The position numbers and the translations under genes were made by a program. The notes beneath the pieces are model-generated. The model ran no database searches and was not told the origin of the DNA. It worked only from the letters and a program-made list of their open reading frames with translations. DNA of 64,000 bases from Pedobacter steynii (lineage in GTDB: Bacteria; Bacteroidota; Bacteroidia; Sphingobacteriales; Sphingobacteriaceae). Where the stretch lies: assembly GCF_900103665.1 (NCBI RefSeq), contig NZ_FNGY01000010.1, forward strand, positions 124,001 through 188,000, read 5' to 3'. Positions 62,248 through 64,000 of the stretch are shown here, in pieces; within the stretch, counting starts at the first letter, position 1; each line of letters begins with the position of its first letter.

Positions 62248-62710
62248 TCTTGTTTTCTTAGATTCAAAATTTTTATTTAAACATCATCAGGGAGCCGGTT
62301 TAGTGATGATCTGACCGTTGTACAACCCCCTGGCTAAATGGCTGAATACCTGATTTGCATAGCAAATGGGAATTCAGCCATTTTCTTTTATCCGTACCGG
62401 CCCTGTTTCAGGACGCTTCTTGATCTGCATCTCATTTGGTACAACAAGTATCCCCGCTTAGGGCAAGGTTATACCATGCTTCCAGTTGCTGTTATTTTGC
62501 TTCTTTTTTGAGAGGAGGTTGCTAGGGCCTTATAGGGTCTGTAGCCCTGTCAACCTCGATTATTGTATGCTGAAATTTAACTGTAACCTAAACGTAATTG
62601 GCAGCATGTTATACGTTTGGTATTGACTTTAATAGAAATTATTACTTATATTAGTGTTGTTGATGCTTAAAATATTAACTTTTTATTATTGAGTAATTAA
62701 TCTATTAAAT
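62248..62710. other. Long intergenic region with three hairpins
   Basis: A 463-base region without a credible gene. ATCATCA/TGATGAT (about 62283-62310) is a weak stem. AAATGGCTGAAT/ATTCAGCCATTT (62336-62383) with an inner ATTTGC/GCAAAT arm is a strong, probably bidirectional terminator of the thioredoxin gene. A third, two-part stem GAGGTTG-AGGGC/GCCCT-CAACCTC (62515-62557) has no T-run and is unexplained. TACGTTTG (62612-62619) fits a -7 box for the DUF6266 gene, but without a matching -33 box. Confidence 0.5.
62336..62386 (+). terminator. Terminator after the thioredoxin gene
   Basis: A 12-base stem AAATGGCTGAAT/ATTCAGCCATTT whose loop carries a second 6-base stem ATTTGC/GCAAAT, followed on the plus strand by TTTTCTTTT. 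It lies about 90 bases past the thioredoxin stop, further than usual. Confidence 0.75.
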
Positions 62711-63532
62711 ATGGCAAAAGCACCAAATGGGCCTCTGGGCCCCTTAAATGGAAAATTAAGCAATCTGGTTTTTTATATGTTAAATGGACAGCCAGTCGTT
62801 CGTACCATTGGCGATCCGGGTAAACCAAGCCGGAATCAGCTGGCTAACCGTCAGGCGATGTCGGTGACGATGGATATGGTACGAATGATCTCTGAGTTTA
62901 CAAACGTCAGTTTTGAGCTGGAAGCAAAAGGAACGGTTAGAAACGCACATAATCTGGCTACTTCTTACATCAAAAAACATGCGATAAAAGGCGAATACCC
63001 CAATCTCTCTGTGGATTATGCGAAGGTGATCCTGAGCAACGGTACTTTACCCGGCGCAAATGACCTGAAAATTGAGAAGAACGAAAAAGGAGTTTTAGTG
63101 AGCTGGGACCCCAGCGGCTGGTACAATGATATCGTCATGATTCTGCTCTATCATCCCCTGAAAAAAACGGCGAGGCCGGTTATTAATGCGTGTCGCAGAG
63201 ATGCAGGGAGCTATTTTGTGGATTTACATTCAGAACTTGTCGAAGAACCAATAGAAGCTTATATCTGCTTCAGAGCAGCCAACGGCAAGGCCATTTCCGA
63301 TAGTCAATACATTGGCAACCTGAACGGAGCAGTCGAAAGTCAGGAGGAGATCGCGCAAAAGCAAAAATATGCTTTGGTAAAGCAACGTTTTGATGCTGTG
63401 GAGGCCGATTATTTAAAACAGATGGAGGATAACCGGGGGAATCCCGTCGATAGCAAAGCATTCCGAAACCTGGAAAGGGAGTATGAGGTGTTAAAGAATA
63501 AACTGGAGCATCTTCCGGGAAAGCCGGGTTAG
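62711..63532 (+). CDS. DUF6266 family protein
   Basis: A 273-residue protein without signal peptide. The N-terminus (MAKAPNGPLGPLNGKLSNLVFY, followed by GQPVVRTIGDPGKPSRNQ) matches the opening of DUF6266 proteins of Sphingobacteriaceae. The middle is beta-rich and the end forms a charged coiled coil (about residues 215-265). DUF6266 genes occur in many copies in such genomes and have no assigned function. Bases 62515-62557 upstream carry an unexplained stem-loop. Confidence 0.85.
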   Translation: MAKAPNGPLGPLNGKLSNLVFYMLNGQPVVRTIGDPGKPSRNQLANRQAMSVTMDMVRMISEFTNVSFELEAKGTVRNAHNLATSYIKKHAIKGEYPNLSVDYAKVILSNGTLPGANDLKIEKNEKGVLVSWDPSGWYNDIVMILLYHPLKKTARPVINACRRDAGSYFVDLHSELVEEPIEAYICFRAANGKAISDSQYIGNLNGAVESQEEIAQKQKYALVKQRFDAVEADYLKQMEDNRGNPVDSKAFRNLEREYEVLKNKLEHLPGKPG

Positions 63533-63647
63533 ATTTTATGGGCAAAAAAGGCTACAAAAGGATGATGATTTAATTATCCTGCTAAAGGATTATATTATTA
63601 TTTTTGACAGCCGTTTATCAAAACGGTTTGAACCAAAAATAGAATAT

Positions 63648-64000
63648 ATGCGGATTCGCTTACTCTTGACTTTTGCTGTATTGTGTACAGCCTTTAATAA
63701 CATTTATGCCCAGGAACTGGAAGGAAATTTAAATTTTCACGGATTCGCAGACAACAGGGAGTACGCAAGGTCGAACCGGTTTTCAGAAACCATTTTCGGA
63801 TTGAGGGTTACTCCATCGGTGGGACTATTGATAGATAGTGCACATCGAATCAGGCTTGGTGTAAATGTGATGCACGAATTTGGCTCTCCGAAATTCAGCA
63901 ACAAAGCGGATATCGTAGCTTACTATCAATACCTTAAGAAAAACTGGAATTTCTATATGGGCGCTTTCCCGAGAGAGGGTTTGATCTCTGATTTTCCAAG
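63648..64000 (+). CDS. Secreted or outer-membrane protein (3' partial)
   Basis: An open frame runs from the ATG at 63648 to the end of the window. It starts with a signal peptide (MRIRLLLTFAVLCTAFNNIYA, cleaved before QE), followed by beta-strand-rich sequence (FHGFADNREYARS, then GLRVTPSVGLLIDS) in the style of an outer-membrane protein. The C-terminus is outside the window, so the family cannot be fixed. The leader carries a short inverted repeat, CCGTTT/AAACGG, at 63611-63626. Confidence 0.8.
   Translation, partial: MRIRLLLTFAVLCTAFNNIYAQELEGNLNFHGFADNREYARSNRFSETIFGLRVTPSVGLLIDSAHRIRLGVNVMHEFGSPKFSNKADIVAYYQYLKKNWNFYMGAFPREGLISDFP

Overview
The window looks like a chromosomal segment of a Bacteroidota bacterium, most likely a Pedobacter-like member of the Sphingobacteriaceae. 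The evidence is the gene content: a SusC/SusD pair, many TonB-dependent receptors, an ECF sigma/FecR relay, a type IX secretion type-B substrate with its PorP/SprF partner, TIGR04325 and DUF6266 families, and LytTR and TPR-HTH regulators. A-rich leaders before start codons and TAnnTTTG promoter boxes fit the same phylum. No rRNA, tRNA, CRISPR array, insertion sequence or integrase was found. The window cuts two genes: a SpoIIM-like gene at base 1 and a secreted-protein gene at base 64000.

Layout. 1-5951 (+) is a tightly packed membrane operon: SpoIIM-like protein, polytopic membrane protein, DUF4129, DUF4350, MoxR ATPase, DUF58. 5956-9196 (-) holds L-serine dehydratase, an MgtC-like protein and PorP/SprF. 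PorP/SprF is paired with a 2002-residue PKD-repeat cell-surface protein (9199-15207). groEL/groES (15350-17342) and a SusD/SusC pair (17577-22309) follow. 22634-27338 (-) is a housekeeping run: miaB, a sigma-54 activator, lptE, a hypothetical gene and secG. 27497-29297 (+) is a methyltransferase/glycosyltransferase pair.

29551-38740 (+) is a signalling and outer-membrane locus: a CHRD-like lipoprotein, an ECF sigma factor, its FecR anti-sigma, an STN-domain TonB receptor, a DUF4249 lipoprotein and two tandem paralogous AsmA-like membrane-anchored proteins. Facing it, 38741-45733 (-) reads as a phytate-utilisation locus: a TPR-HTH regulator, a TonB receptor, a beta-helix lipoprotein and a beta-propeller phytase. 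A 32-bp-spaced direct repeat lies in the receptor's promoter region. 45860-50200 (-) holds a DPP-IV peptidase, a secreted coiled-coil protein and the branched-chain aminotransferase. 50421-54110 (+) carries two small secreted proteins, an AraC regulator and a LytTR response regulator/histidine kinase pair. Converging on these is a 702-residue protein (54121-56229) that joins a glycine-rich hydrophobic segment to a seven-repeat PLL-like propeller. Two 11-bp direct repeats with a 21-bp period lie upstream of it, the geometry expected of LytTR operators. The window ends with tryptophan 2,3-dioxygenase, a SerB-SerA fusion that lacks the dehydrogenase NAD domain, an epimerase, an arginase-fold protein with degenerate metal ligands, a TlpA-like thioredoxin and a DUF6266 protein.

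Most notable: (1) the LytTR / propeller-protein locus with matching operator geometry; (2) two intergenic cassettes with near-identical micro-ORFs (MKP[PS]-stop, then a nine-residue peptide ending IAS-stop) before unrelated genes; (3) the SerB-SerA fusion without the Rossmann domain; (4) the regulated phytase locus; (5) the arginase-like protein with half its metal ligands replaced.
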